Positions 49,176 through 60,078 of a stretch of 64,000 nucleotides of DNA are shown piece after piece. Source of the stretch: Boletus sp. NGJ (taxonomy: Eukaryota; Basidiomycota; Agaricomycetes; Boletales; Boletaceae); assembly GCA_019096195.1 (NCBI GenBank), contig JAGTXK010000026.1:1-64000 (forward strand). The letters are read 5' to 3'. Both the position numbers and the translations under genes were made by a program. Position 1 is the stretch's first letter, and each line of letters starts with the position of its first letter. Below the pieces are notes generated by a model, which ran no database searches, was not told where the DNA came from, and saw only the letters and a program-made list of their open reading frames with translations.

Positions 49176-52031
49176 AATGGTATAGGTGAAAGTGGTGAAT
49201 ATACGGTGAAGGGGAAGAGATAGGCTGTAGTTGTGAGATGTGGGTCCTGGAAACGAACGTTGTTTGTGGTTGCAATACATTGTGGGTGCGGGCGCCTACA
49301 GGCACATGGCGACTGCGGCCCACACTAGAACCGCAATCCTGACCATTCAATAAAGGGAACGAACTGTCGCATTTCTTTCAATCTGTGGATTGTGTTCACC
49401 TCTCCTCACGCGTCAGGGGTTAAAAACAAACGACCAGCTGCGAAGTCAACGGGACATTGACCGACCTAGTAGAGTTGTCAAGACGGGCAAGCAACCCAGG
49501 CGGACGGAGCACGAACTACCCACTGGTGACAGCAGACGTAGGAGACCTACGAGGAACTCGGCGCCAGCTACTTACGACGGTGATGTTTTCTCCGCGTGTA
49601 TTATTGATACAACCATAAACAGTTTAAGACGCACAGAGTCACTGCACGACTCCTGGATTGCGAGAGGAGGCGCACCGACGAACAATCCATAGGCACTATC
49701 AAGAAATCGGCTGAGGGGTACCATAACATAACATTGGTAACTATGAACAGAAGGTGAGTCTGGCTCGCAGTCAGTTAAGCATGACTTTACTGGCAGTGCA
49801 ACAGTGGCATGCAAAACCCTGAGGACGTACTGGCAAGGATGGAGAATATCAAGGGACCTCCTAAAGATCAAGGGAGGCCAACGATAACGATACAAACGCC
49901 ATCATTCCCACCGCATCCGCAGCAGTAATCAGCTAATGAGATAGTTAGTGACAAGACTCAAATCGGGTTGAGCTCGACGCGTGCCCATTGTCTTGGTACT
50001 CCTCTCCTTTGGATTCCCGATGTGGTTCGTGTTGAAGCCACAAGATTAGACCGATTCTAGTAGACGAAGCGCATATTATTTTGTGTGGTGGTTCTTCCAG
50101 ACGAGCCATAGTGTTGGTGGTAGAGCTACGCTGAGTCGCTGCTATGCGTCCTACCATCGTTGTTATGCAGCCATCTTTTTGCTCGTCGTGTGCCAAGGGA
50201 TACCCCCGAAGACGTTGACGTCGCTGCCACAGTCCGTCTTGAACTTGGGTCCTCGCGATTCGGACCTCGTCCACGGGGAACATCCTAGGCTAAAGAAGCC
50301 TGGACGTGGTATTCAGCTATAAAAGCTTTATCGTCACGCTGGAAGCGCGTCTGTGACCGTCGTCGACTTGTTCATGGCTGAGGTGAGCAGTGTGGTTTGT
50401 GCGAGGACGATGAGTTGACCGTGTGTAACGGATCTAGGTGTTCCTGTCAGTCAAGTACTGTCGTCGCTTAACCATCGCCACCTATAGATGGCTACGGACG
50501 CTAAACTGCATTGTCTTACAAGCAACTTCGCATACACATCTCTACCATACGATGATTGCGGTCTTGTGTGGTAGGTCCGTTTGCATGGGCTTGCTAGCGT
50601 GGATTTTGAACACGACAACAGTCCTGTTTAACCCCATCGTGATGTTTCGTAGACAAGTCGTCAGTTTACATTTCCTAAGACGCGTTCAGTGTGCACTCGA
50701 ATTTTGAAAGACAAAACCGGGCCAGTTTAGGGGAGGCTGACACGCGTTTGTGCCATCAGACTCTACGACTTACCACCATTCCCTCAGTGGTTACGGTTAC
50801 CCAATCGCTCGCCCCTAGTATGTTGCATCGGGAATAATCAGAACTCTGAGAGTGAATATGTGAGTACTCGTAATCATTGAAGGTTAGGGTTATTCTTTCG
50901 TCTTCACGTCATCATAGGCTGTATGTTGATTCTACAGCTGTCGGAAAACACATCGGGATGCACGCAGCATCAATGCTTTACACAACATGGACCCTTGACA
51001 TCTCAGTCACCAACCAACCAACCTTCTTGTACGTATAACTTAGATGTATGTGAAGGAGGGCAAGTCTGTCCCAAAGCAGCTCGCTAGCTCTCCGCGGATT
51101 CTCCCACAAACGGAACTACCGAACTCCAAATATACCATCGAGTTAGGGTTCCTGTGAGCCTGGTTATTTCCCCCGCGTCATTGACCACACGCATTGTCTA
51201 CCACAGATCTACTCCGACAATGTCGACTAGGGTGGATGTCCCGCACCTGGACCCAGTCTGTGCTCGGGACTCGTCATCGGACAAGTATCTATAATGTAGA
51301 CTAACTGAAATGTCCACCGAAACATCTGTGTGCAACTTCAGAGGGTCGCGTACGCCATTGCATTCTCTGCCTTGGGAGAGGTTGTGCATATGTTCATATG
51401 TCACATTTCTGGCCCGTGGCGAGATCCATTTTTACGGTACCCTTAAAGATTCACCTTGCAATCTACCTAGAACTCGAGTTACTCTCGTCGTCCATTTCGT
51501 GGACACAATATGACGGAAATGTCAATATCTATCTTCTTCCCTTGCGGCGGTAAGGTCTCTATTCGTCACGGTTGTGCGTAGCGAGAACTCGGTTTGCTGC
51601 CAATGAACGTATCCAAAGCAACAAGGCGAGCAACCTTTGCCGAGAGTCAGACACATGACGAGCCAGTTTCAATCGGAGATTAGTACTCGTTCAAACATAT
51701 AGCGGTCCCGAATTCTCTGACATACGGGTGGACTTTGAATATGCATCTCCGACTGAAACTGACCAATTCAGCAGGTAGAGTGATTCATTGCAACTTCTCC
51801 TTGGCCTCGTCAACAAAGGATGGATCAGCGAACGAAAAAGTGTTCCACGAAATTGCAAGATGACCAGCAGACGGCGGCACTTGTGTGACGAGACAGGCCC
51901 GACGGTCCTGAATGTTACCCAGATTCAAACCCCGAACGTCTCCAGGCGATAACAACGTTTTGAACTATAGGCTGTAAAATAGGTCGTAATGACACGCAGT
52001 GCTCTCAGGCTCGGCTAACTGTCACTCACTG
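49176..52031. other. 2.9-kb gene-poor region
   Basis: Only short open frames without recognisable domains, CpG-normal composition, no visible transposon ends or RNA genes. It separates the NACHT-WD40 gene from the KDSR-like gene. Confidence 0.45.
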
Positions 52032-53452
52032 ATGTCCTCTGCGTCCACGTATCTTCTCAAAACACTTCTTGCGCTTTCCCTCGTCTTGGTTTCTTCCATG
52101 ATTTTTGGATTCGGTAAGAAAAAATGGGATCCAAGGGGCAAGGTCAGTTTCAAATGGCGTGTCCTGGCTTTTATCTGCCGTTGCGTTTTTATGATTCCAT
52201 GGACAGAACGTGTACAACTCTTTCCTCCCCCTTTACCACCTCCATCTAGATGCTATGACCCTACCCAGGTCACTGACGCTCTAATGTTAGCATGTCTACA
52301 TTACAGGCGGTAGCCAAGGCCTCGGACTCGCGCTCGCAAAGATTCTTGCAAAGAGAGGCGCCAACATTTCCATCGTTGCACGGACGCAGAGCAAATTGGA
52401 CGATGCTCTGAAGGAGCTCAAGGCGAGTGTAGCTCCTAATCCACCTTATCTTGCCCTCACTCCTCTCCTTTTTTGCCCCGCACGTCCGCCCACACAGGCG
52501 CTCCGCGTATCCCCAATGCAATCTTTCCAAGCATTTTCCTTCTCCCTTGCCTCCGCTTCAGCATCTGCCGAAGCTTTGGCAGCGGCGACTGCAGGCCACG
52601 GCGAATTTCCAGATGCTGTCTTTTGTTGTGCAGGTGCTGCAAAGCCCATGTTTCTCGTGGACATGAGTGAGGCAGATGTTGAAGGGGGAATGCGGGATGG
52701 TTACTGGGTACAGGCTTGGACTGCTTGGGTAAGTTGCTATCGCTTCTCGTCCCCTTCCTTTGTTTACAGTCATATTTAGGCAGCTGTAAAAGAGATGGCA
52801 AGGAGAGGACAGAAGGGCAAAATTATCCTCGTTTCTTCAACCCTTGGATTCATGTCGTTTGTCGGTTATGGTTCGTACTCTCCCGCCAAGCATGCATTGA
52901 GAGGTATGCTTTTCTGTGTTCTCGAGTTGTTGATTCGACGTTGAGCCCTACCCCTGGATTATAGCGCTAGCGGAATGCCTCCGCTCTGAGGGTCTCCTCT
53001 ATGGTATCACCGCCCACATCTTCTTCCCTCCCACGATGTACACACCTGGTTTCGATGCGGAGAACAAGACCAAGCCTGCTATCACACGCAAGATTGAGTC
53101 GACGGACGAAGGGCTGACTGCAGAGCAAGCTGCCAAGGGTCTCTTCAATGGCGTCGAGAACGGCGAGTTCCATATCACGGCGGATTTGATTACGAGTTTG
53201 TTCAAGGCCTCGACAAGGGGGAGCGCGCCGCGAGGAAACGCGCTGTTTGACACCGTGCTGGATGTCATCGCCTTGGTTGGTCCCCTTTCCCCTCTTACTC
53301 GTTCGTCCGTGTGTTGACCTGGTGGGTGACGTATGTCGCATTAGATCGGAGTGCCCATCTGGCGTCGTTCTGTCGATAACCAGGTTGTTGCGCACCGAGA
53401 AGAACACAACACCTACCTGAGGCAAAAGGGATTCTTTGACGATTCGACGTGA
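52032..53452 (+). CDS. 3-ketodihydrosphingosine reductase (KDSR/Tsc10-like)
   Basis: An ER short-chain dehydrogenase that reduces 3-ketosphinganine to dihydrosphingosine in sphingolipid synthesis, using NADPH. Exons: 52032-52142, 52291-52428, 52498-52728, 52780 to about 52901, and later ones to the TGA at 53450-53452. The N-terminus has a membrane anchor (LLKTLLALSLVLVSSMIFGFG). The nucleotide-binding motif TGGSQGLG follows HVYI; IVARTQSKLDDALKEL is the next strand and helix. DAVFCCAGAAKPMF is the NAG-like motif region. Catalytic Ser is in ILVSSTLGFMSFVGYGS, and Tyr/Lys in YSPAK. ALAECLRSEGLLYGI and FFPPTMYTPGF are typical of KDSR. The C-terminal DVIALIG VPIWRR region suits a membrane-associated helix. 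The 69-nt second intron (52429-52497) is in frame and stop-free, so its removal needs transcript data. An N-terminal start at 51999 is less likely. Confidence 0.85.
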
Positions 53453-55016
53453 TAACGGACCCATCCTTATTATTGCTTACGTTTGATACATGGCTGTCCC
53501 AACACTGCCTTTGGGACTGCGTCTTTTCCGGCTCGTCTCGCACGATACCATCGTATCTCCTTTCGACTTTTGCCTGCCAAGTTCGTATTTTTGACGTAGG
53601 TTCGCGATGCCCAATATCATCCAAAGCTACTTACCTCATGAGAGTTGTCCTTGTTTACTCCCCTTAAATCTTGCAAGTTAACTATTCAGGGGCGGCCCTT
53701 ACATCTCCTCTCCAAGTCAGACTCGGCCTAACTCATTCACCAGATTACCAGACCTTGCGCCCACATTCGACGAAGGTACTGCACTTCCTGCATTGGCCGG
53801 TCGTTGCCAGTACTGTCCCTGCTGAACATCTGGTCAGCGGTGCCTGATGGTATCTTTTTAAATACGATGACGAGTCGGTCATTTGGGCGGGGACCTGCAA
53901 CTGACAAGTACACCGTGCTGAGATAAAAAGGGGCCATGTTCTCCGATAGTATGCAGCCTGGAATGGTGTCACTCCTATGGCGCAGTGATGGGGTTTATGA
54001 CAAGCGGGCATCGCACGCAGGCCCGATCTCAGAGTCATACTTGACAATTGTCCGGACTACCGTTGTCCAGCAGGGTCAGGATCACTTTTTTTCGAACAGT
54101 CCTAAATTTGGACAGCTGGGGTCCTCCTCCCCGGCAGCGGGGTTCGGCGGTGAGTGAGCCGTGACCAACATCACACACATTCAAATAAAATAATATCATA
54201 TACTATACCTGTGTCGGAAAAATGCTGGAAAACAAACATGCTGTACACGCAATGCGCGGAAAGCGGCTGTGCCGTGCCCAGAGATTCATGGGTCGTGTCA
54301 CGTGACTTAAGATTCTCAAATCGCAAACAGCAAATGCAGCACTTGGCTGGCTCATTGCAGATGCGTCCTGAAAAGTAGAAGACCATGTTATGAATGCAGC
54401 TATTGACACAACATGATGGGGTAGTTTCGAACTCCCTCTGCCACACCACCACCCCTGCATACCTCTGTGTTGTGGACTCACAGTGTGGCCCAATTCAAGT
54501 GGTCAGAGGTTCCTGTGCTCTGATCTATGAACAAGTTTGTCAAGTAGTGAATATGTACTGTGGTCTTAACCATCCAATGTAGCACCAGGGATCATCAGGT
54601 CAACGGCTTTTCGTATCTGGTTATCTGCCTTCATGCTCGTGTCCAAGGTCAAACAGAACAGGCGTCGTGGACGCCCGTACGCGACGTGCGCGGGGTTCGC
54701 ACCACATGACTTAGGATTCTCCCAAAACACACAGCCCCACAGGTATATTATGTAACTAAATATTAGCACTTTTCTAACATTCACTCTAACTTGTCAGAGC
54801 TTGTCAGTCACACAAAAGTGACTGAACGAATGCAGCGGTACCAGGACCCGGGACTCAGCACCGCAATCTCATTTTTATTACCAAAAATGGACGCTGTTCG
54901 GAAAAAACGCGATCCTGACCCTGCTGGACAACGGTGCCGGACCCAAATTTGGGTGCCGACTTGCAAAGCTGACCCTGGACGTTTGCGTCAGAAACACATG
55001 AGTCGTCGCGAATGGG
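53453..55016. other. Intergenic, nothing recognised
   Basis: Several frames under 120 codons, none with a family match. A palindromic GTGTCACGTGAC occurs near 54295. No gene or transposon ends seen. Confidence 0.4.
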
Positions 55017-55426
55017 ACGGACTACTCACGGGAACAGGATACCCCGCGCGACATCCATCTTCCAACGATACGTTCGGGTTCATAGTTCGTTTGCAGGTAT
55101 CGCCGACAGGTCGAACGTGGTCCGTTCTTCGCCCCAATGATTGATCAGTTCCTCAGCGGAAGGCCGTTGAATTGCACCTGATACGGTGGACAATCCATAA
55201 TCGGATGATGTCTCAAGATCTCATTCATTGCTTGATCCGAGGCCGATCAACTCTATCCCACAGCCTCCTTGGGACACTATTTCATGTCCGGCATGTCCTC
55301 ACGGCCTGGCCTCCTTGAATGATGCGCGTAGACACATCCGTCGGTAGGTTGCATGGCGAACCGCCATCGGACCCAGACCCTTCATTTAAAGTAGTTAATA
55401 AGACCCTGAGTCGTGCTTCCAGGGGG

Positions 55427-55432
55427 TATAAA
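55427..55432 (+). promoter_or_regulatory. TATA box of secreted protein copy 1
   Basis: TATAAA, 97 bp before the ATG at 55524, in the conserved context GGTATAAAGCGACGGG. Confidence 0.6.
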
Positions 55433-55523
55433 GCGACGGGTCGCGAGAAGCATTGCCATTGGCATTTATCAACCCGCACCAGCTAGCCCACGAAGAGACT
55501 TGTATAGCTTACGAGGGTTGATC

Positions 55524-56050
55524 ATGTACTTCTTCAAGGCCGCACTCACATTTACTTTCTTGGCCGGTTCGGCTTTGGCTCAGGGAACGCTGCTCACGTT
55601 GCCTCCCCCTGGAAGTACTCTCACCACTGGCAGCAACATCACCGTGCAAGTTGGTATGGGGGTAAGCACGCGATCGTCGCGTTGTATCTCTCGCTCACCT
55701 GTGTACCCAGGGCTACCCTGAAAACATTGACGTCGTTGCCATAGTCATCGGTCTCATGCCATGTTACGGGGGCTCGTGCTCCTCCGCGAGCTCTTTCATG
55801 GGCACCATCCTTTATCAGGGACCCTACACCCCTCAACCTGGATCCTATTTCGAAAACTATACCGTCACGGTTCCGCCGAGTTTCCCCCCTGGGGAAGCGT
55901 CCTTAAACGTCATCAACTTGTTCATGGTCGGGGTGAGTGTTTCGCGCCATGTACGCGCGAGGACGTGGATTGATACCAGTATGGTGGGACTAGGCCTCAT
56001 ATGAACCCATCGTGGACTATTTGAACGAGACTGTCACTGTCGTTTCTTGA
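55524..56050 (+). CDS. Small secreted protein, copy 1
   Basis: Three exons (55524-55661, 55711-55932, 55994-56050) encode 138 residues. A signal peptide MYFFKAALTFTFLAGSALAQ precedes GTLLTLPPPGSTLTTGSNIT, a beta-sandwich-like start seen in secreted and cell-wall proteins of Agaricomycetes. Two cysteines lie close together (MPCYGGSC). NYTVTVP and LNETVTV carry possible N-glycosylation sites. The end YLNETVTVVS has no GPI-anchor signal. It has its own TATA box and short introns (49 and 61 bp). Its neighbour at 58011 is 18 per cent different in exon 2 while the introns are almost the same. Function unknown; an apoplastic effector or wall protein is possible. Confidence 0.75.
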
Positions 56051-56715
56051 GGATATGGCTAGCTGAACTTATCATGGATTTTAGTAAATGGTTGACTAGG
56101 ACTTTCGGACTTTATACCGAACCAAACATTCGTCCACGGTGTAATTTACTGTCGTATCTGCTACTGTACTGTATATAGACCACGTGCATGCTGTTGATTG
56201 CCTGAAAAGTTCACACGCTTTTCTCGGTTGGGCATTCATTTCAAGACAATGGCTTGTTACAGTATTCTTTGTTTCGAACGTGCTTATGCCTGACGTACGG
56301 GGCCCGAACACCTTACATTTTGCCTTTGTTTATTAGACGAGCCTTGTATCATCATCGACCACTTCAGTCAGCTGCCTAGTTCGTGCGATGACTGAGGTGA
56401 GTAAACTATTCATATGTTGAAAAGATAACGCATATTGCATAGCATTTTGAGGGCGATGTTGGGCGCGCTTGTGAGTCTCTTTCCTGCCATAATGCATATT
56501 TCTTATAATGCGTAGCTCTTTGGCGGTCCCGACCGTATGCATTATGTCCGATCGTACTGTACGTAGTCTCACTGTCCCTTGAGTCTTGAGAGCTGCCATG
56601 TTCGGTTGCCTAGCCTTTATTGTGCAGGAGCAGGTCTATTACAGATGTTGGAAAATACGACTGTCGTGTTCGGATCTTGCGTTGGTTTCGAGCACGATAG
56701 CCGCACTATCCAATT

Positions 56716-57456
56716 CATACAATACAAACTCCATCCCATCTCGTATGCCGCTGTGCTCACTGGAACCAGCTTCGTGCTTCACGGAGAGCTTATCTGGCCA
56801 CGGCTCGTGCGGTTGGGACCATTGCTGCTGAGATGAGTCACAGCGAGGACCGGAGGACGCAAAAACAGACGTGGTCTCAGACGCGCCAGCTGAGATCGCC
56901 AACTCAACCATGTCCCGATTGTGATTGAACCTGAACCCACCAAGGCGGTCTTTGCAGACCTTCCGGAAAAGGTGTGGTTCGTTCGAGCTACTTTTTTTTC
57001 CCATCGCTGACACCCAGGGATTCCGAATTCTAAGTCATTTTCTGACAGCCTCGATATACCCTAATCCTACGCTGACGTTGGTCCTTCTCGACACGCCTTC
57101 ACCGCTTGAGCCACGTATTGAACAAGTTCGACGCTAATGGGTACTACTCGGGTGTACGAACACGGGTGCAGGGCGTGATAGACCGATGGATCCGCGTTGA
57201 ACGAGCGGTCGAATGTATTTCTTCATCTCAGCTCTGTTTCTCTATCTCTGACCTGACCTGACCTGACCTGACCCCATGTCTTTAGCATATTTGAAAACCT
57301 TTGAGGATCCCGCGGAGCCTTTCAACCTCGGCATGCAGGGATCACCACTGGAGTCACCGTGCCTGTGCGGTGACTGCGGTGCGGCCGGGTATCACCCATG
57401 TATCCGCGCTGACGGCGTCTGCCGTCATCCGTTCTCGTCTGCTCCCTGTACGGTTC
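56716..57456 (+). pseudogene. Truncated, decayed MIC26/27 copy
   Basis: Aligns with the intact gene at 58760-59482. The start codon position reads ATACAA instead of ATATG, the AGCTTCGTGCTTCACGGAG exon carries a stop soon after (GAGATGAGTCAC), and CGACGCTAATGG adds another in the next exon. The last third of the gene is missing because the duplication breakpoint lies inside its last exon. The stretch CTTTGCAGACCTTCCGGAAAAG matches the exon end of the intact copy. Clearly non-functional. Confidence 0.75.
57248..57274 (+). repeat. (CTGAC)n short tandem repeat
   Basis: About five pure copies of the pentamer inside what was the last intron of the MIC26/27 copy; unit 2 has a shorter, broken version (CTGACCCGACCTGACCC) near 59337. 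Confidence 0.85.
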
Positions 57457-57918
57457 TTTCCGTGACGCAAGTCAAACCGAAAGCGAAGGACTATTCACAG
57501 GAATAGAGGCAGTGTGTATCCCGCGCGGCATCCATCTTCCAAGGGCACGCTCGGGTTCGTGGTTCGTTCGCAGGTATCGGCGACAGGTCAAACGTGTTTC
57601 CGTGGTCCATTCTGCGACGTGCATCTACCCCATTGATTGATCGGTTGCTTATTCGAAAGCCGTTGAATTACATATGATATGGATGATGCCATGATCCGGG
57701 TAAAAGGGATGACATCTCATTCATTGCTTGATCAGAGGCTGATTACTGTACTCTAACCCACAGCTTCCTTGAGGCACCAATTCATGTACGGCATATCTTT
57801 CCCGAATGATGCGCGCAGACTCTCTTCCGTCGGTAGGTCGAAAAGTAAACCACCATCGAAGCCCGAACCCTTCATTTATGGTTGTTGTAAGACCTAGCGT
57901 GGGTCTGCTACCAGGAGA

Positions 57919-57924
57919 TATAAA
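57919..57924 (+). promoter_or_regulatory. TATA box of secreted protein copy 2
   Basis: TATAAA, 92 bp before the ATG at 58011, in the context GAGATATAAAGCGGC; the counterpart of 55427-55432. Confidence 0.6.
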
Positions 57925-58010
57925 GCGGCAGGACGCCAGAGGCATTTACAAGAATCACTACCTCCCCCCTTTTCCTTCTTTGCATCCACGAACAAGCCCG
58001 TCAATTGATC

Positions 58011-58533
58011 ATGCATTTCTTCAAGTCCGCACTTTCGCTTGCTCTCCTGGCTGGTTCAGCATTGGCTCAGGGAACGCTGCTCACGTTGCCTCCCCCTGGA
58101 AGCACTCTCACCGCTGGCAGCGAGTTCACCGTGCAAGTCTACATGGGGGTAAGCACGCGTATCGTCGTGTTGTATCTCTCGCTCACCTGTGTACCCAGGG
58201 TTACCCCGAAAACATTGACGTCGTTGCCATAGTTATCGGTCTCATGCCATGTTACGGGGGCTCGTGCTTCCCCGCGAGCTCTTTCATGGGCACCATCCTT
58301 TACCAGGGACCCTACACCCCTGCGTTTGGAGACGTTTACGCAAACTATACCATCACGGTTCCGCAGAGTTTCAGCACTGGGGAAGCGTCTTTGAATGTCA
58401 TCAACTTTTTCATGGTTGGGGTGAGTGTTTCGCGCCATGTACGCGTGAGGACGTGAATTAATACCAGTCACTATAGGCCTCATATGAACCCGTCGTGGAC
58501 TATTTGAACGAGAACGTCACTGTCGTTGCTTGA
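58011..58533 (+). CDS. Small secreted protein, copy 2
   Basis: Exons 58011-58148, 58199-58420 and 58477-58533 give 138 residues, the same lengths and phases as copy 1. Signal peptide MHFFKSALSLALLAGSALAQ, then GTLLTLPPPGSTLTAGSEFT. The cysteine pair MPCYGGSC is kept. The most changed part is the loop after YQGPYTP (AFGDVYANYTITVPQSFSTG against QPGSYFENYTVTVPPSFPPG in copy 1), while the flanking strands are identical. Both copies have intact frames and splice sites, so both are probably expressed. Confidence 0.75.
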
Positions 58534-58759
58534 GGATATATGGGATTTGGAAAGGGATGATTCGGGCTCTGTACTGAACGTGAATCAAACAATCGTCTAC
58601 CGTGTAAATGTAAAGGTAATGAATAGCTGCGATCTGCTACACATGTGTTCTATTCGAGACATGCCTGAGAAATTCCCACGCTTTTCTCCGGTGTTGTGCG
58701 GGAGCACGTCCACAGCTCGGGCTTCAAGCACAACAGCGGTACCATCCAACTCATACAAT

Positions 58760-59809
58760 ATGTTTCGCAGGCACGCAGTCAGTGCAACCTTCATTTCATC
58801 TTGTCGGTGTGCTCACCCGGAACCAGTTTCGTGCTTCACGGAGAGCTTATGTGACATCGGCTGGTGCGGTTGGGACCATCGTTGCTGAGACCAGTCAGAG
58901 CGAAGACCAGAGCACGCCAACAGACGTAGTGCCAGACGCACTAGCGAAGGGTGCCAACTCGGAGGCCAACTATGTTCCGATCGTGGTCGAACCTGAACCA
59001 ACACCACCCAAGACGGTCTTTGCAGACCTTTCGGAAAAGGTGTCGTTCGTCGACTTCCCTTTTTTTTTTCCATCGCTGACGTCCAGGGACTCTCAATTCT
59101 TCTCTGACAGCCCTCGATATACCCGAATCCTCCGCCGACGTTGGTCCTTCTCGACACGCCTTCACCGCTTGAGCTCCGTATTGGACAAGTTCGACGCGAA
59201 GTGTGTGGGTACTACTCGGGTGCACGAACACGGGTGCAGGGTGTGATAGACCGATGGATTCACGTCGAACAAGCGGTCGAATGTACGTCCATTGTTATTA
59301 TTATTCTCAGCCCTCCGCCTCTGCATTTGGAGCCCCTGACCCGACCTGACCCGTCTTTTCCAGCACGTTTGAAATCATTTCGGGATCCCGCGGAGCCCCT
59401 CAATCCTGGCCTGCTGTACACGGGTGTATCCACGCTGACGGCGTCTGTCGTCGTTCGTTCTCGTTCGCTCCCTGTACGGTTCGTCCTCCCGTCCATTTCC
59501 TTGATTGGCGCGTTTGCGTATTTCCTCCCACGTACGGCGGGTCGTGTGGGTGGATGGGTTGAAGAACTCGAGGGGAGATACGCACCGCGCGTTGGTGAGA
59601 TTAGGCGAACGGGCGTCGCGCATACGAGCATGACGTTTAGTATGCTTGGAGAGAGGTATAGAGAGGGAAAGGAAGGATTGGGTAAGGGTGCGGTGAGTGT
59701 GGTGGAGGGGATCGAGAGCAGTACGGGTTTGAGGTTGAGTGGGGCGTTGGGATGGGCGAGGGCTGGGGACGATAAAAAGTCGGGGTCGGAGGAGAACAAG
59801 AGCGCATAG
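58760..59809 (+). CDS. MICOS subunit MIC26/MIC27-like (apolipoprotein O family)
   Basis: Exons 58760-58777, 58827-59039, 59111-59282 and 59364-59809 join in phase to 282 residues. The 18-nt first exon (MFRRHA) plus FRASRRAYVTSAG gives a basic, Ser/Arg-rich mitochondrial presequence. The ApoO-type core follows: PSIYPNPPPTLVLLDTPSPL, EVCGYYSGARTRVQGVIDRW, then FRDPAEPLNPGLLYTGVSTL and VVVRSRSLPVRFVLPSISLI with the second membrane stretch GAFAYFLPRT. The tail is charged. MIC26/27 proteins sit in the inner mitochondrial membrane, bind cardiolipin and shape cristae junctions. The 81-nt third intron is a multiple of three and has no stop, so its retention would still be readable. The N-terminal micro-exon needs transcript support. 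Confidence 0.75.
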
Positions 59810-59834
59810 ATGTTAGGCACTGCGTGCATTGCCG

Positions 59835-59857
59835 TATACATATATATATATATATTC
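59835..59857 (+). repeat. (AT)n microsatellite
   Basis: A short pure TA run, 26 bp past the MIC26/27 stop, between the convergent MIC26/27 and bL31m genes. Confidence 0.9.
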
Positions 59858-60078
59858 ACTGTGTCTCCAGACGATTCAGTTGTTTCGGCCACGTTTCTAA
59901 CATTCATTCAAGAACCCCCACGCATGTTAGAATAAGATGCCATGGTAAGGATCCGGTACATGTCCAGTAGACAACCAGCGTGGAGAGAACTCGACGACGA
60001 ACTGCAGGTGAGGGTAAGACCTGTATAACGCTCCATCGCAAACCCTAACAAGACCTACCTTGCACTCCCTTGACTCTC

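Larger units (their letters stand above)
55017..57456 (+). repeat. Tandem segmental duplication, unit 1 (partner 57488-59482)
   Basis: Similarity starts at GGACTACTCACGGGAA (unit 2: GGACTATTCACAGGAA) and runs through the secreted-protein promoter, exons and introns into MIC26/27-like sequence. It stops at CCCTGTACGGTTC (57445-57456; unit 2 59471-59482). Unit 1 has about 390 extra bases at roughly 56236-56622, which unit 2 lacks. Confidence 0.8.
57488..59482 (+). repeat. Tandem segmental duplication, unit 2
   Basis: The right-hand copy of the unit described for 55017-57456. It runs on past the breakpoint into the rest of the intact MIC26/27 gene, so this unit or its ancestor is the original locus. 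Confidence 0.8.

Noticed and set aside
52446-52801. Minus-strand frames in the KDSR-like gene
   Set aside because: The dehydrogenase motifs and splice sites are on the plus strand.
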